Positions 39,736 to 49,538 are shown, counted from the stretch's first letter. The stretch: 64,000 nucleotides of DNA from Clostridia bacterium (GCA_017456055.1 JAFTKC010000010.1:1-64000), one strand, 5' to 3'. The notes: generated by a model not told the origin, from the letters alone. Numbers and translations: made by a program.

Positions 39736-39758
39736 ATATAATTCCTAAATCATAAAAT
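39729..39758 (+). promoter_or_regulatory. Promoter of ABC importer operon
   Basis: TTGTCA (39729-39734), 18 bp and TAAAAT (39753-39758). The -35 shares bases with the valS -35 on the other strand, so the two polymerases should compete. Confidence 0.5.
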
Positions 39759-39786
39759 AAACTATAAAAAATTTATGGAGTATTTT

Positions 39787-40773
39787 ATGAAAAAAATAAT
39801 TGCATCACTATTATCTTGTGTTTTACTCCTACTACCTTTTGCGGGGTGCAAGGAGTCAAGTCTAAAAACTATAAATCTTAATGAAGTCACACACTCGGTT
39901 TTTTACGCTCCACTTTACGTGGCAATTGAAAACGGATATTTTAAAGAAGAGGGCTTAAAAATCAACTTAACCAACGGCGGAGGAGCAAACAACTCAATGA
40001 CTGCCGTTTTATCAGGAGACGCCGATATTGGTTTAATGGGACCTGAAACCGTTATCTATATTGCAAATCAGGATAAAAAAGACTTACCAAAGGTTTTTGG
40101 TCAATTAACCAAAAAAGATGGGTCGTTCCTAGTGTCAAGAGTTGCCGAGCCCGATTTTTCTTGGGAAAATCTTAGAGGAAAAGAGATTTTAGCAGGAAGA
40201 AAAGGCGGTGTTCCCGCAATGACTTTCGAGTACATCTTAAATGAAAAAAATATGTTTGATAAAACGGACGTAAACCTAAACTTCGACGTTCAATTTAACC
40301 TTATGACTAGCGCATTTTTATCGGGAACTGCCGATTATTGTACGGTTTTTGAGCCGACTGCCTCGGAATATGAAAAAGAAGGAAAATGGCACGTCGTTGC
40401 AAGCGTTGGCGAGGCAGGTGGAGATATTCCCTACACTTCGTTTATCGCTCTAGAAAGTTATCTAAACAAAAATGAAGATACGGTTAAATCTTTTCTAAAG
40501 GCTATAAAAAAAGCGTTTGAATTTATGAACACTCATACCGATTACGAGGTTGCGGAAAGCATAGTTAAGCAATTCCCTTCAACAAGTATTACATCAATAG
40601 AAATGTCACTAAAAAGTTATAAAGGAATAGACGCGTGGTCAACTAATCTTCAAGCGACTGAAAATAGTTTTACTAGGCTTCAAGATATAATGGAAAATGC
40701 AGGCGAATTAACTGAAAGAATTGAATTTAATCGCTTAGTAGAAAATAAATACGCAAAGGAAATATTTGGATAG
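39787..40773 (+). CDS. ABC importer substrate-binding lipoprotein (NMT1/SsuA-like)
   Basis: This 328-residue lipoprotein starts at ATG 39787, with GGAG 6 nt upstream; an in-frame ATG at 39775 overlaps that SD. The signal peptide is K-rich and hydrophobic, and the lipobox LPFAGC puts the lipidated Cys near residue 22. The mature part resembles the NMT1/THI5 and SsuA/TauA class (FYAPLYVAIENGYFKEEG). Candidate substrates are pyrimidine precursors of thiamin, sulfonates, riboflavin-type compounds or other small aromatics; no riboswitch upstream helps decide. Confidence 0.88.
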   Translation: MKKIIASLLSCVLLLLPFAGCKESSLKTINLNEVTHSVFYAPLYVAIENGYFKEEGLKINLTNGGGANNSMTAVLSGDADIGLMGPETVIYIANQDKKDLPKVFGQLTKKDGSFLVSRVAEPDFSWENLRGKEILAGRKGGVPAMTFEYILNEKNMFDKTDVNLNFDVQFNLMTSAFLSGTADYCTVFEPTASEYEKEGKWHVVASVGEAGGDIPYTSFIALESYLNKNEDTVKSFLKAIKKAFEFMNTHTDYEVAESIVKQFPSTSITSIEMSLKSYKGIDAWSTNLQATENSFTRLQDIMENAGELTERIEFNRLVENKYAKEIFG

Positions 40774-40801
40774 AATAAATTAAATTACGGTGGATAAAAT
40801 T

Positions 40802-41551
40802 ATGAAGAAACTCTTGGAATTGAAAAACGTTCGTTTAACATATCAAACGATAAACGATGAAATCGAAGCGGTAAAAGATTTAAGTTTCTCTTGCAATGAA
40901 GGTGACTTCGTTTCTATAATAGGTCCTTCTGGTTGTGGAAAAACGACGGTGCTTTCTTTAATTGCTGGCTTACTAAAGCCCACTAGTGGTGAAATTTTAA
41001 TTGACGAAAAACCTGTAGAGCCCTCGTTAAGCGTTGGCTACATGCTACAAAAAGATCAATTATTTCCATGGCGAACTATTGAAAAAAACGTTTATTTACC
41101 ACTAGAAATTAAAAAAATAAACACGACTGAAAATAGAGAGTACGCATTAGACTTACTTAAAAAATATAATCTATTGCCCTTCTTAAAAAACTACCCCGAT
41201 CAATTGTCTGGAGGCATGCGACAACGCGCCGCACTTATAAGAACTCTTGTATCAAAGCCAAGATTACTACTACTCGACGAGCCTTTTTCAGCGCTTGATT
41301 ATCAAACTAGAATATCTGTTTGCGACGATGTCTATAATATCATAAAAAGCGAGAGAAAAACTACCGTTTTAGTCACTCACGACATCTCGGAAGCAATCAG
41401 TATGTCTGACATAATCATAGTGTTAACCGCTAGACCTGCCGAGATAAAATCAATTCACGTTCCAAACCTAGAATTCGACTCTCCACTTAAGAGACGAGAG
41501 AGTAAAGAATTTGGTGTTTTGTTTGAAAAACTATGGAAGGAGTTAAACTAA
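40802..41551 (+). CDS. ABC importer ATP-binding protein
   Basis: This 249-residue ATPase has Walker A GPSGCGKTT (near residue 39), Q-loop LQKDQLFPW, signature LSGGMRQR (near 133) and Walker B LLLLDEPFSALD. It is of the nitrate/sulfonate (SsuB/TauB) subclass. I chose ATG 40802 with CGGTGGA upstream over the GTG at 40790. It lies between its binding protein and permease genes. Confidence 0.92.
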   Translation: MKKLLELKNVRLTYQTINDEIEAVKDLSFSCNEGDFVSIIGPSGCGKTTVLSLIAGLLKPTSGEILIDEKPVEPSLSVGYMLQKDQLFPWRTIEKNVYLPLEIKKINTTENREYALDLLKKYNLLPFLKNYPDQLSGGMRQRAALIRTLVSKPRLLLLDEPFSALDYQTRISVCDDVYNIIKSERKTTVLVTHDISEAISMSDIIIVLTARPAEIKSIHVPNLEFDSPLKRRESKEFGVLFEKLWKELN

Positions 41552-41553
41552 AG

Positions 41554-42348
41554 ATGAAAAATTTTTCCGATAATCACACCCTATTTATCAAAAAAATTAA
41601 AAGAGAAACTCGCATCGTTTGGGCATTTAGAATTTTACTATTAGTTGGGCTACTAAGCATTTGGGAACTATTTGCAAGACTTAATATTATTGACCCATTT
41701 ATATCAAGTTCCCCAACCAAAATGGCCACTACACTAGTTGAATTGTTTAAAGAAAACAATATGCTCTACCACGTTCTAATTACTCTTTACGAAACGATAT
41801 TAGGTTTTATCATCGCCGTTGGATTTGGATTTATTATAGCGCTTCTTTTATGGTGGTCAACAAGACTTAGAAAAATATTAGAGCCATATATAGTAGTTCT
41901 TAATAGTTTACCAAAAATAGCTCTAGGTCCAATTATAATCGTTTGGTGCGGAAGTGGCAGTAAAGCAATAATCTTTATGGCTGTTCTAATAGGAATAATC
42001 GTTGCGATAATCACAATGCTTAATGGTTTTTTGTCCACCGATAAAGACAAAATACTTCTACTAGAATCTATGGGAGCAAGTCAACTTCAAATAATGCTAA
42101 AACTCGTTATTCCCGGCAATATTCCCACGTTTATAAGCATGTTAAAAATTAGCGTCGGGATGGCATGGATAGGCTCGATAATGGGCGAATATTTAGTTTC
42201 TAAGGCTGGTTTAGGTTATCTAATCGTCTATGGAAGCCAAGTATTTAAGTTAGACTTAGTTATGGCAACCACCCTAATTCTCTGTATTTTAGCAACCTTA
42301 ATGTATGCACTCGTTTCTCTATTAGAAAAAAAATTAGTTAAACATTAA
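41554..42348 (+). CDS. ABC importer permease
   Basis: This 264-residue inner-membrane protein has about six helices and the EAA loop ESMGASQLQIMLKLVIPG near residue 170 that docks the ATPase. I place the start at ATG 41554, 2 nt after the ATPase stop, with AAGGAG at 41537-41542. An earlier ATG at 41533 would overlap the ATPase end. It completes the three-gene importer and is followed by a terminator. Confidence 0.9.
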   Translation: MKNFSDNHTLFIKKIKRETRIVWAFRILLLVGLLSIWELFARLNIIDPFISSSPTKMATTLVELFKENNMLYHVLITLYETILGFIIAVGFGFIIALLLWWSTRLRKILEPYIVVLNSLPKIALGPIIIVWCGSGSKAIIFMAVLIGIIVAIITMLNGFLSTDKDKILLLESMGASQLQIMLKLVIPGNIPTFISMLKISVGMAWIGSIMGEYLVSKAGLGYLIVYGSQVFKLDLVMATTLILCILATLMYALVSLLEKKLVKH

Positions 42349-42378
42349 AAAACTAACGGCATAAGCCGTTAGTTTCTT
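42349..42378. terminator. Bidirectional terminator
   Basis: AAACTAACGGC and GCCGTTAGTTT form an 11-bp stem with an ATAA loop, flanked by A-run and T-run. It separates the ABC operon from the convergent spoIVA. Confidence 0.92.
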
Positions 42379-42379
42379 T

Positions 42380-43858
42380 TTATAATAATATACAAATTAC
42401 TCCACCTTTTCCCTCGTTTACTATTCTATTAACCGTACGGCGCATTTTCTTTTTTACGTTGTCTTGCATTCCGTTCGCCTTAGAGTAAATACCCTCGCTA
42501 ACTATATCTTCTAAAGATTTACCAAACATATTCGTATCAAGAACGCCGTTTGGATTTTCTTCAAACTTGCTAACGATATAATTAACTATATCTTCACCTT
42601 GTTTTTGATTACCCACGATTGGCGAAACTTCGGTTTCAACGTCAACTTTCATAATATGTAGACTTGGCGCAGTTGCCTTTAGTTTTACCCCATAGCCACC
42701 CTTTTTCTTAACTAAAACGGGTTGATCTAAAGTCATATCACTACTAGTTGGAAGCACCACACCATAGCCGTTTTCTTCAGCCTCCAATAACGCCTCTTTC
42801 ACCGTGTCAAACTTTCTCTTTTCTTTAACGAAACCCTTAAAATAATTCATTAAATCGTAGTCGCCAGAAATGTCTTCACCACTCTCTTCAGAGAGTATTT
42901 TATAAAACAAGCCGTCTTTTACTTTAAGCGTGTATTCGCCGAATCCGTTAGCAAGAGACAACTCACTTAAAGTTAACCCATCGAATTCTTCACTATCGTT
43001 AAAAGCATCTAGTAGACAAGAAAAATCCTTCATTTTGTTTATCTTGCAAGACGCTCCCTTTATAACGTCTATGGTTTTACTAATAATTTTGCTATCAGCA
43101 GAAAGAGATTGCATCCAATCAGGCATATTTATACGTATACCATTCATTGGAAACTCAAATAAAACTTTTTCCATCACGTTTGCAATATCTTCATCCGTAA
43201 TTTTTAACACGTTAATCGGCACTACTGCAACACCGTACTTTTCTTCCAACCCCTCACAGAGTTTTAACGTCTCGGTATCGTTAGGTTTAGCCGTGTTTAA
43301 CACGATGATAAACGGCTTATTACAATCAAAAAGTTCCCTTGCTACTTTTTCCTCTGTTTTAGCAAAACTCTCTCTTGGAATTTCACCAAAACTACCATCT
43401 GTGGTCATCAAAATACCAATAGTCGAATAATCGGTTATAACTTTTTTAGTACCAATTTCAGCAGCTTTTTCAAAGGGGATTTCTTCCTTGCTCCAAGGCG
43501 TTTTAACAAGCCTTGGTTTGCCATCTTCTAAATGCCCCGTCGCACCTTCGGTAAAATAACCTACACAATCAACTAGTCTAACGCTAGCAGTCAATTTGTT
43601 TTTAAACTTTACCTTTACTGCATTTGCCGGCATAAATTTTATTTGTGTCGTCATAATGGTTTTCCCATCAGCAGATTGAGGCATTTCATCCGTTGCTATT
43701 TGCTTTTGTAGTTTATCACTTATATTTGGAACGACAAAATTTTCCATAAATTTACTAATGAAAGTAGATTTGCCCGTCCTAACTGGACCAACAACGCCAA
43801 GATAAATATCTCCACCAGTTCTCTTGGCTATATCACTATATACGTCTAACCTTTCCAT
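42380..43858 (-). CDS. spoIVA: Stage IV sporulation protein A
   Basis: This 492-residue ATPase polymerises on the forespore surface to form the base of the spore coat. The P-loop reads GPVRTGKST (near residue 24) and the family-typical start MERLDVYSDIAKRTGGDIYLGVVG is intact. The C-terminus (GGVICILL) is the region that anchors to the membrane via SpoVM in Bacillus. It indicates real sporulation capacity. A sigma-E-like promoter lies in the short gap after plsY. Confidence 0.97.
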   Translation of the reverse strand: MERLDVYSDIAKRTGGDIYLGVVGPVRTGKSTFISKFMENFVVPNISDKLQKQIATDEMPQSADGKTIMTTQIKFMPANAVKVKFKNKLTASVRLVDCVGYFTEGATGHLEDGKPRLVKTPWSKEEIPFEKAAEIGTKKVITDYSTIGILMTTDGSFGEIPRESFAKTEEKVARELFDCNKPFIIVLNTAKPNDTETLKLCEGLEEKYGVAVVPINVLKITDEDIANVMEKVLFEFPMNGIRINMPDWMQSLSADSKIISKTIDVIKGASCKINKMKDFSCLLDAFNDSEEFDGLTLSELSLANGFGEYTLKVKDGLFYKILSEESGEDISGDYDLMNYFKGFVKEKRKFDTVKEALLEAEENGYGVVLPTSSDMTLDQPVLVKKKGGYGVKLKATAPSLHIMKVDVETEVSPIVGNQKQGEDIVNYIVSKFEENPNGVLDTNMFGKSLEDIVSEGIYSKANGMQDNVKKKMRRTVNRIVNEGKGGVICILL

Positions 43859-43885
43859 AAAAAACCTCCCATACTTTACAAGAGT

Positions 43886-43915
43886 AATATATGAGAGGAT
43901 TTTCTCTATTATGAA
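43886..43915 (-). promoter_or_regulatory. Putative sigma-E promoter of spoIVA
   Basis: On the minus strand TTCATAAT (43915-43908), a 14-bp spacer and CATATATT (43893-43886) resemble the mother-cell sigma-E consensus (-35 near GTCATATT, -10 near CATACANT). spoIVA is a known sigma-E gene in Bacillus. Confidence 0.55.
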
Positions 43916-43920
43916 AATTT

Positions 43921-44673
43921 TTAATTTTTATCTTGTTTTTTTTGTTGTTCTTGTTTTTTAAGTTTTGCTTTTACTATCATTTGCTTGATTGACGTAGGAT
44001 GCTCTTCTCCAGAAAGCATACGCTGTATATTTTTTCTATGCGCAAACCAAGTAAAAAAACATATAAGCAATATTATCATTGAAGTGACGATATATAAAAT
44101 GGTAGTTGTAATATCAGTAATCATATGATACTTCAAAAATAATCTTATCCCTCCTGCAATTGCAGAGGGGGTTATCGCAATAAACGAGCCCATCGCGCCA
44201 AACTCAGTAAAATAAATAAACAAAACGGCGCAAACAAGTGCCATTATACACACAAATGCCCAACCAAGTCCACTAACGCTTTCACAAACGACTAAGACGC
44301 CTATGGTTGAAGCAATTCCCTTTCCACCCTTAAACTTAAGAAATGCGGGGTAAATATGCCCTAAAACAACGCAAAAACCACACAAGTATACGGCAAAATC
44401 CGAAATTAAAAAGATAGAATCATTAAAAGTTTTACCCTTAAACACGAAATATGCAACGAGCGTTGGCACAGCGCCCTTTAAGACGTCAAGAAAAAAAGTT
44501 AAAAGCCCCGTTTTTAAGCCAAAGTTTCTACTCATGTTTAGAGTTCCAGGGTTTCCACTACCCATTTGTCTAATATCGGCTTTTTTAAGTTTGGAAATTA
44601 TAAGCGCCCAATTTATGTTGCCAAAAAAATAACTACATACGGCAAATATGATAAGTAAAATATTATTCGACAT
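43921..44673 (-). CDS. plsY: Acyl-phosphate glycerol-3-phosphate acyltransferase
   Basis: This 250-residue membrane enzyme acylates glycerol 3-phosphate in the first step of phospholipid synthesis. Its signatures are GSGNPGTLNM (near residue 39) and GKGIAST (near 115). It has about five to seven helices and is longer than the usual 200 residues because of a Lys/Gln-rich tail after residue 225. Two ATGs are adjacent; the second (44673) is better spaced from the SD. The start overlaps the der end by 11 nt. Confidence 0.9.
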   Translation of the reverse strand: MSNNILLIIFAVCSYFFGNINWALIISKLKKADIRQMGSGNPGTLNMSRNFGLKTGLLTFFLDVLKGAVPTLVAYFVFKGKTFNDSIFLISDFAVYLCGFCVVLGHIYPAFLKFKGGKGIASTIGVLVVCESVSGLGWAFVCIMALVCAVLFIYFTEFGAMGSFIAITPSAIAGGIRLFLKYHMITDITTTILYIVTSMIILLICFFTWFAHRKNIQRMLSGEEHPTSIKQMIVKAKLKKQEQQKKQDKN

Positions 44674-45979
44674 CATTTTTCTCCCTAATTACTAGGCTAA
44701 TTGGCGTTCCAGAGAAATCAAATGCGTTTCTAATGCAATTTTCTAAGTATCTCTTATATGAAAAGTGCATTAAAGTTTGGTCGTTTACAAAGAATACGAA
44801 AGTTGGCGGTGTAGTTTGAGCCTGCGTCACGTAGTTAATTTTTAGTCTCTTTCCGTTAACTGAAGGCGGTTCGTTCGCCATAACTGAATCTAATACCAAT
44901 TCGTTTAATTTGCCTGAAGTTATTCTTCTTCTTGAATTTTCTAGCGCCTTATTAACGAGAGATAAAATCTTTTCCGTTCTAAGCCCCGTTTTAGCCGAAA
45001 CGTAAATCGGCAACACATAGTCCATAAACTTAAGGTCTTCTTTTAATTTGGCATTAAAAACGTTTATAGTGTTGGTATCTTTTTCAATTAAGTCCCATTT
45101 ATTCATTACTATAACCGAAGGCTTATTTTGTTCGTGAACGTATCCGCAAATTTTAACGTCTTGCTCGGTTAAACCAATGCTTGAGTCAACCATAATCACG
45201 CACACGTCTGCCCTTCTAATAGCGCCTAAAGCCCTTAATACACTATAATATTCCAAGTCTTCTTCTACGTTTTTCTTCTTTCTTATACCAGCAGTATCAA
45301 TTAAAGTATAATCTACCTCGTTATAAGAAAAAGGCGTATCTATAGCATCTCTAGTAGTGCCCGCAATATCCGAAACGATAGTTCTATCAAACCCTAATAA
45401 CTTATTACAAAGGCTAGATTTTCCCGCATTTGGCTTACCAACCACGGCAATTTTAACGCTATTATCTTCACTACTTTCACCAAGTCCTTCAAGGTTAGCA
45501 ACTACTTCGTCTAAAAGGTCGCCAATTCCCGTGCCGTGTTCTGCTGAAATTCCAAACGGCTCTCCAAGTCCTAAATTATAAAACTCGTAGAGTTTGTTCA
45601 TGTCAAAATTATCTAGTTTATTTACCGCAAGAACAACAGGTTTCCCTGATTTTCTAAGTTTCATTGCAATATCTTCGTCTTGAGAGTTTAATCCCGTCTT
45701 AACGTCGGTAAACAATATAATAACGTCGGCAGTTTCTATGGCAATCTCTGCTTGTTTTTGAATATGTCGCCACATCTCGTCCGTCGATTTTAATTCTATT
45801 CCACCCGTATCAACCAAAGTAAAATATCTACCACACCATTCAGCGTCGGCGTACAATCTGTCTCTGGTCACTCCAGGAAAATCTTCTACTATTGATATTT
45901 TTCTTCCACAAACCTTGTTAAAAAAGGTTGATTTTCCAACGTTTGGTCTTCCAACTATTGCTACCAATGGATTTGCCAC
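44663..45979 (-). CDS. der: GTPase Der (EngA)
   Basis: This 438-residue protein has two tandem G domains, with P-loops GRPNVGKST (residue 8 onward) and GKPNAGKSS (near 183), and a C-terminal KH-like domain. It matures the 50S ribosomal subunit. Length and order match the family. It lies between rluD and plsY. Confidence 0.97.
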   Translation of the reverse strand: MANPLVAIVGRPNVGKSTFFNKVCGRKISIVEDFPGVTRDRLYADAEWCGRYFTLVDTGGIELKSTDEMWRHIQKQAEIAIETADVIILFTDVKTGLNSQDEDIAMKLRKSGKPVVLAVNKLDNFDMNKLYEFYNLGLGEPFGISAEHGTGIGDLLDEVVANLEGLGESSEDNSVKIAVVGKPNAGKSSLCNKLLGFDRTIVSDIAGTTRDAIDTPFSYNEVDYTLIDTAGIRKKKNVEEDLEYYSVLRALGAIRRADVCVIMVDSSIGLTEQDVKICGYVHEQNKPSVIVMNKWDLIEKDTNTINVFNAKLKEDLKFMDYVLPIYVSAKTGLRTEKILSLVNKALENSRRRITSGKLNELVLDSVMANEPPSVNGKRLKINYVTQAQTTPPTFVFFVNDQTLMHFSYKRYLENCIRNAFDFSGTPISLVIREKNDVE

Positions 45980-46002
45980 TTCTTATTTCCTCTTTATTTT
46001 AA

Positions 46003-46911
46003 CTAATTGCCATTTTTTAATTTATTTAATACTTCTTCAAAATAATCGGGGATCGGCGCAGTAAAACTAACTTTTTTATTCAACGTAGGATGAATAAACT
46101 CTAGTTCCTTTGCGTGCAACAACTGCCCGTTTAATTTGAATTTTTGATTTTTATATCCGTACTCTATATCACCTACTACAGGGTGATTTATATGTTTTGC
46201 GTGAACTCTTATTTGATGTGTTCTGCCCGTTCTAAGTGAAAACTCACATAGAGTATATTTATCGTACCTTTTAATCACCTTAAAATCAGTGATTGCCTTT
46301 CTTCCCGCCTTAGTGACTGCCATTTTAGTTCTATCGTTAACGTTTCTACCAATATACGTTTCAATAGTGCCACTATCTTCTTTAAGCACACCCTCTAAAA
46401 GAGCAAGGTAAACTCTTCTGCAAGTTTTGTTTTCTAGTTGTTTTGCTAGTGATAAATGCGCTTTATCGTTTTTTGCAACAACCAATAGTCCTGAGGTGTT
46501 TTTATCAATTCTGTGAACTATACCCGGTCTTATCACGCCGTTTATTCCCGACAAATTGTCTAAATGGAATAAAAGGGCGTTCACGAGCGTTTTATCCTTG
46601 TTTCCGTTGCCCGCATGCACGGTCATTCCTTGCGCCTTATTTATAACCGCAATATCTTGGTCTTGGTAAACTATATCGATTGGAATATCTTCGGGCTTTG
46701 CGTATGTTTCTTCTACTTCGGGAAGATCAACGATAAATTCCAACTCTTTCTTTATTATAAAATTGCTTTTTATTGGTTTATTATCTACGCTAACCAAGTT
46801 ATCGTCGCAAAGTTTTTTTACGTACGAGCGAGTAAGCGATAGTTCTTGCGACAAAAAAACATCTGCTCTTTTACCAATATCTTGCTCTTTTGAACAAACG
46901 TTTTTAATCAT
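46003..46911 (-). CDS. RluA/RluD-family 23S rRNA pseudouridine synthase
   Basis: This 302-residue enzyme has an N-terminal S4 RNA-binding domain (about 15-75) and the catalytic HRIDKNTSGLLVVAK motif near residue 135, with the essential Asp. It overlaps lspA by 8 nt, a pairing common in Firmicutes. RluD-type specificity is likely but RluA or RluC cannot be excluded. Confidence 0.92.
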   Translation of the reverse strand: MIKNVCSKEQDIGKRADVFLSQELSLTRSYVKKLCDDNLVSVDNKPIKSNFIIKKELEFIVDLPEVEETYAKPEDIPIDIVYQDQDIAVINKAQGMTVHAGNGNKDKTLVNALLFHLDNLSGINGVIRPGIVHRIDKNTSGLLVVAKNDKAHLSLAKQLENKTCRRVYLALLEGVLKEDSGTIETYIGRNVNDRTKMAVTKAGRKAITDFKVIKRYDKYTLCEFSLRTGRTHQIRVHAKHINHPVVGDIEYGYKNQKFKLNGQLLHAKELEFIHPTLNKKVSFTAPIPDYFEEVLNKLKNGN

Positions 46912-47455
46912 CTTTTTTATCCGTTTCTTCCTTAGTTTGTTTTTTAAAAACTGCGTTTTTATCTAGGAAAAAATAATGCACTATAAATATAATTACCCCA
47001 AAAGTTAAAAGCATATCAGCCAAATTAAAAATTGGGAAATTTATAAAATCAAGCCTAATAAAATCAGTCACTCCACTAAAAATAAGCCTATCTATAAGAT
47101 TGCCTATCGTCCCTGAAATAATCAATACAAGCGAAATGCTTAAGGTCTTAAAACGCTTTCCAATAGAATATACTAGCGCAAAAACAAAAACTATAAGTGC
47201 AATAAAAGTGAAAATCTTAAAGAAAGTTTGAGCCCAGTCTTTATCGGCTAAAAAACTGAAAGCAGAGCCAGTATTCACCGTGTAGGTAAAGGACAAAACG
47301 CCCTTAATAAAGGTAGTGTTTCCGTTTTCTTCATAGAGATTGGTAAACCAAAACTTCGTCAATTGGTCTAAAACTATTAAGCCCACTATTGCAAGAATAG
47401 GCAAAACTATCCAAAATAATATTTCTTTTATTCCATTAAACCTAATTCTTTGCAT
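46904..47455 (-). CDS. lspA: Lipoprotein signal peptidase
   Basis: This 183-residue aspartyl protease with four helices removes signal peptides from prolipoproteins such as the ABC binding protein at 39787. The catalytic aspartates lie in GNLIDRL and FNLADMLL (about 120-145). A short basic N-terminus and a Lys/Asp-rich tail are additions. Its start overlaps the upstream coiled-coil gene by 28 nt and its end overlaps rluD. Confidence 0.95.
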   Translation of the reverse strand: MQRIRFNGIKEILFWIVLPILAIVGLIVLDQLTKFWFTNLYEENGNTTFIKGVLSFTYTVNTGSAFSFLADKDWAQTFFKIFTFIALIVFVFALVYSIGKRFKTLSISLVLIISGTIGNLIDRLIFSGVTDFIRLDFINFPIFNLADMLLTFGVIIFIVHYFFLDKNAVFKKQTKEETDKKDD

Positions 47456-48009
47456 AAATCCTCTAACTCTAATTTTCCTGGATTTAGCACTTCTTCTAGA
47501 CTAAATCCCGAATCCCCCGTCGCTGCTATAAGATTATCAATCTTTTCTTTTGGTCTAAAATCGGTTTTAGAAGTAATTTGAGAAAGCCTATTCTCTATTT
47601 CTTCAACCGTTTGACAATCGTCTTTAGAAAGCACTAGAGAATCTAGCGTTTCTTTTAATTTAACAACCTTTTGAATAGTTTCATAGTTTGGATATTTTTC
47701 CTTTAAGAAATTAAAATAGTCAGTCCAATCATTTGAAAACTTTTTAAGTCTTTCCACAACTAACGTGTACTTGTCTTGGATAGTCTTTTCCATTTCATCA
47801 GCTTTTTCTTGTGCTACTTTCAAGGTAGAAGAAATCAACGCGTCTTTTTTTTCAAATTCTTCAGTTTTCTCAGCAAGTCTCTTATTTTCTTCTACTAAAA
47901 GCGCAATTTTATCCCTTTGACTATTTAATTTTTGTTGGTATTCTTCACCTTGTTTTTTAAGCAGTTCTTCTACTTCAAGTTTAGAATACTTTTTCTTACT
48001 TAGTTCCAA
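47428..48009 (-). CDS. Coiled-coil protein, possibly DivIVA-like
   Basis: This 193-residue soluble protein is mostly helical. A long charged coiled coil spans about 10-120 (KKQGEEYQQKL onward), followed by a more globular tail ending CKELGLME. Its place just upstream of lspA resembles the DivIVA-type cell-pole protein found near lspA/rluD in many Firmicutes, but I cannot see the conserved N-terminal DivIVA segment clearly. The function is unknown beyond that. Confidence 0.55.
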   Translation of the reverse strand: MELSKKKYSKLEVEELLKKQGEEYQQKLNSQRDKIALLVEENKRLAEKTEEFEKKDALISSTLKVAQEKADEMEKTIQDKYTLVVERLKKFSNDWTDYFNFLKEKYPNYETIQKVVKLKETLDSLVLSKDDCQTVEEIENRLSQITSKTDFRPKEKIDNLIAATGDSGFSLEEVLNPGKLELEDLCKELGLME

Positions 48010-48018
48010 ATTATAACC

Positions 48019-49472
48019 CTATTTTATTAAATTCTTCTCTCTAATTTTTTCAATCAAATCCGTCTTTAACTCAAAGAGTTTATCAGACAAGTCGACTTTA
48101 TATACGTGTGGTTTATCTAAACGTTTATATTCATCCCAAAAACTATCAAGTTCTTGCTTTGCATACGCCTTAATCTCTTTAATGCTAGGCATATTATAAA
48201 CGAGTTTTCCGTCTTTAATAACGTCCACGTGAAGTTTTCTTACAGTATAATCGGTAAAGGTAGTTTTCTTCCATCTCTCTGCAGGGTGAGTTAAAACTAA
48301 CGGCTTAGTTAAATCAATTTCTTCTTCATTTCTTAGGAAAATACAGTCAGCCTCAGCCTTTCCACTTTGCTTATCATAAACTCTATAAATATTCTTAAAG
48401 CCTGGATTAGTAATCTTTTCGGCATTATTTGAAAGTTTAATTTTAGGCTCGATATTTCCATCGTCGTCAATTATAGCAGAAAGTTTATATACTCCCCCTA
48501 ATGCAGGCATATCTGCGCTAGTAATAAGCCTAGTGCCTACGCCCCAAGAATTGATTTTTGCCCCTTGATTTTTAAGAGAATTTATAGAATATTCGTCTAA
48601 ATCACCCGAAGCGCAAATAATGGTTTCAGTAAGCCCTGCCTCGTCTAGCATCTCTCTTGCTTTTTTAGATAGATATGCTAGGTCACCCGAATCTAGTCTA
48701 ATACCCTTAGGTTTTTTACCTTGAGCCTTAATTTCCTTAAACACCTTGATCGCGTTTGGTACACCTTGCTTTAACGTATCGAAAGTGTCAACCAATAGTA
48801 AAACGTTATCGGGATAAACTTCTGCATACGCCTTAAACGCAGTATATTCATCCTTAAAATTCATAACCCAACTATGAGCGTGAGTTCCAGAAACTGGAAT
48901 ATCAAACATTTTGCCTGCTAATACGTTAGAAGTTGAATCACATCCACCTATTACCGCCGCTCTAGCACCATAAATTCCCGCATCGGGCGCTTGTGCACGG
49001 CGAAGTCCAAATTCATAAGCAAATCGTCTTCTGCTGCGTATCTAATTTTCGCAGCCTTCGTAGCAATTAACGTTTGAAAGTTAATTATATTTAGTAGCGC
49101 AGTTTCAATTAATTGCGCCTGCGTAATAGGTGCTTTTACAGTTAAAATAGGCTCGCCGGGGAAAACGACCGTTCCTTCTGGCACGGCATAAACGTCTCCG
49201 GTAAATTTAAAGTTTTTAAGATAATCTAAAAATTCTTCGCTAAATAAATTTAGACTTCTTAAATAATCTATTTCTTCTTTGCCAAATTTTAGATTTAAAA
49301 TGTATTCAACCGCCTGTTCTAAACCACAAGCCAAGGAATAGGTTATCATTCCGTTTTGTCTAAAGAATATATCAAAAACGGCAATTTCTTCCTTTCTTTC
49401 CTTTTTTAAGTATCCGTTCATCATAGTGAGTTGATATAGGTCAGTTAATAAAGTTAAATTTCTTGTTTCCAC
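48019..49472 (-). pseudogene. pncB: Nicotinate phosphoribosyltransferase, single frameshift
   Basis: Two frames together make a normal-length enzyme of NAD salvage. The first (GTG 49472, SD GAGGAAG) begins METRNLTLLTDLYQLTMM and runs to RYAAEDDLLM; the second resumes FGLRRAQAPDAGIYGARA and continues through SGTHAHSWVM to 48019. The shift lies about 49009-49014, where a run of T is one base short (AATTTGG for AATTTTGG). One missing base restores the whole frame. This may be a homopolymer error or a recent mutation. Confidence 0.88.
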
Positions 49473-49517
49473 TTTTTCTTCCTCGTTTAGTCTAAAATTT
49501 AATTTTTTTACCAGAAT

Positions 49518-49538
49518 TTTTACTTTTTACAAGTAAAA
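49518..49538. repeat. Inverted repeat in pncB leader
   Basis: TTTTACTT (49518-49525) and AAGTAAAA (49531-49538) are separated by 5 bp in the pncB 5' leader. It could be a weak hairpin or operator. Confidence 0.3.

Noticed and set aside
39759..39786. TPP or other riboswitch that would identify the ABC importer substrate
   Set aside because: Only about 20 nt of leader exists, too little for an aptamer.
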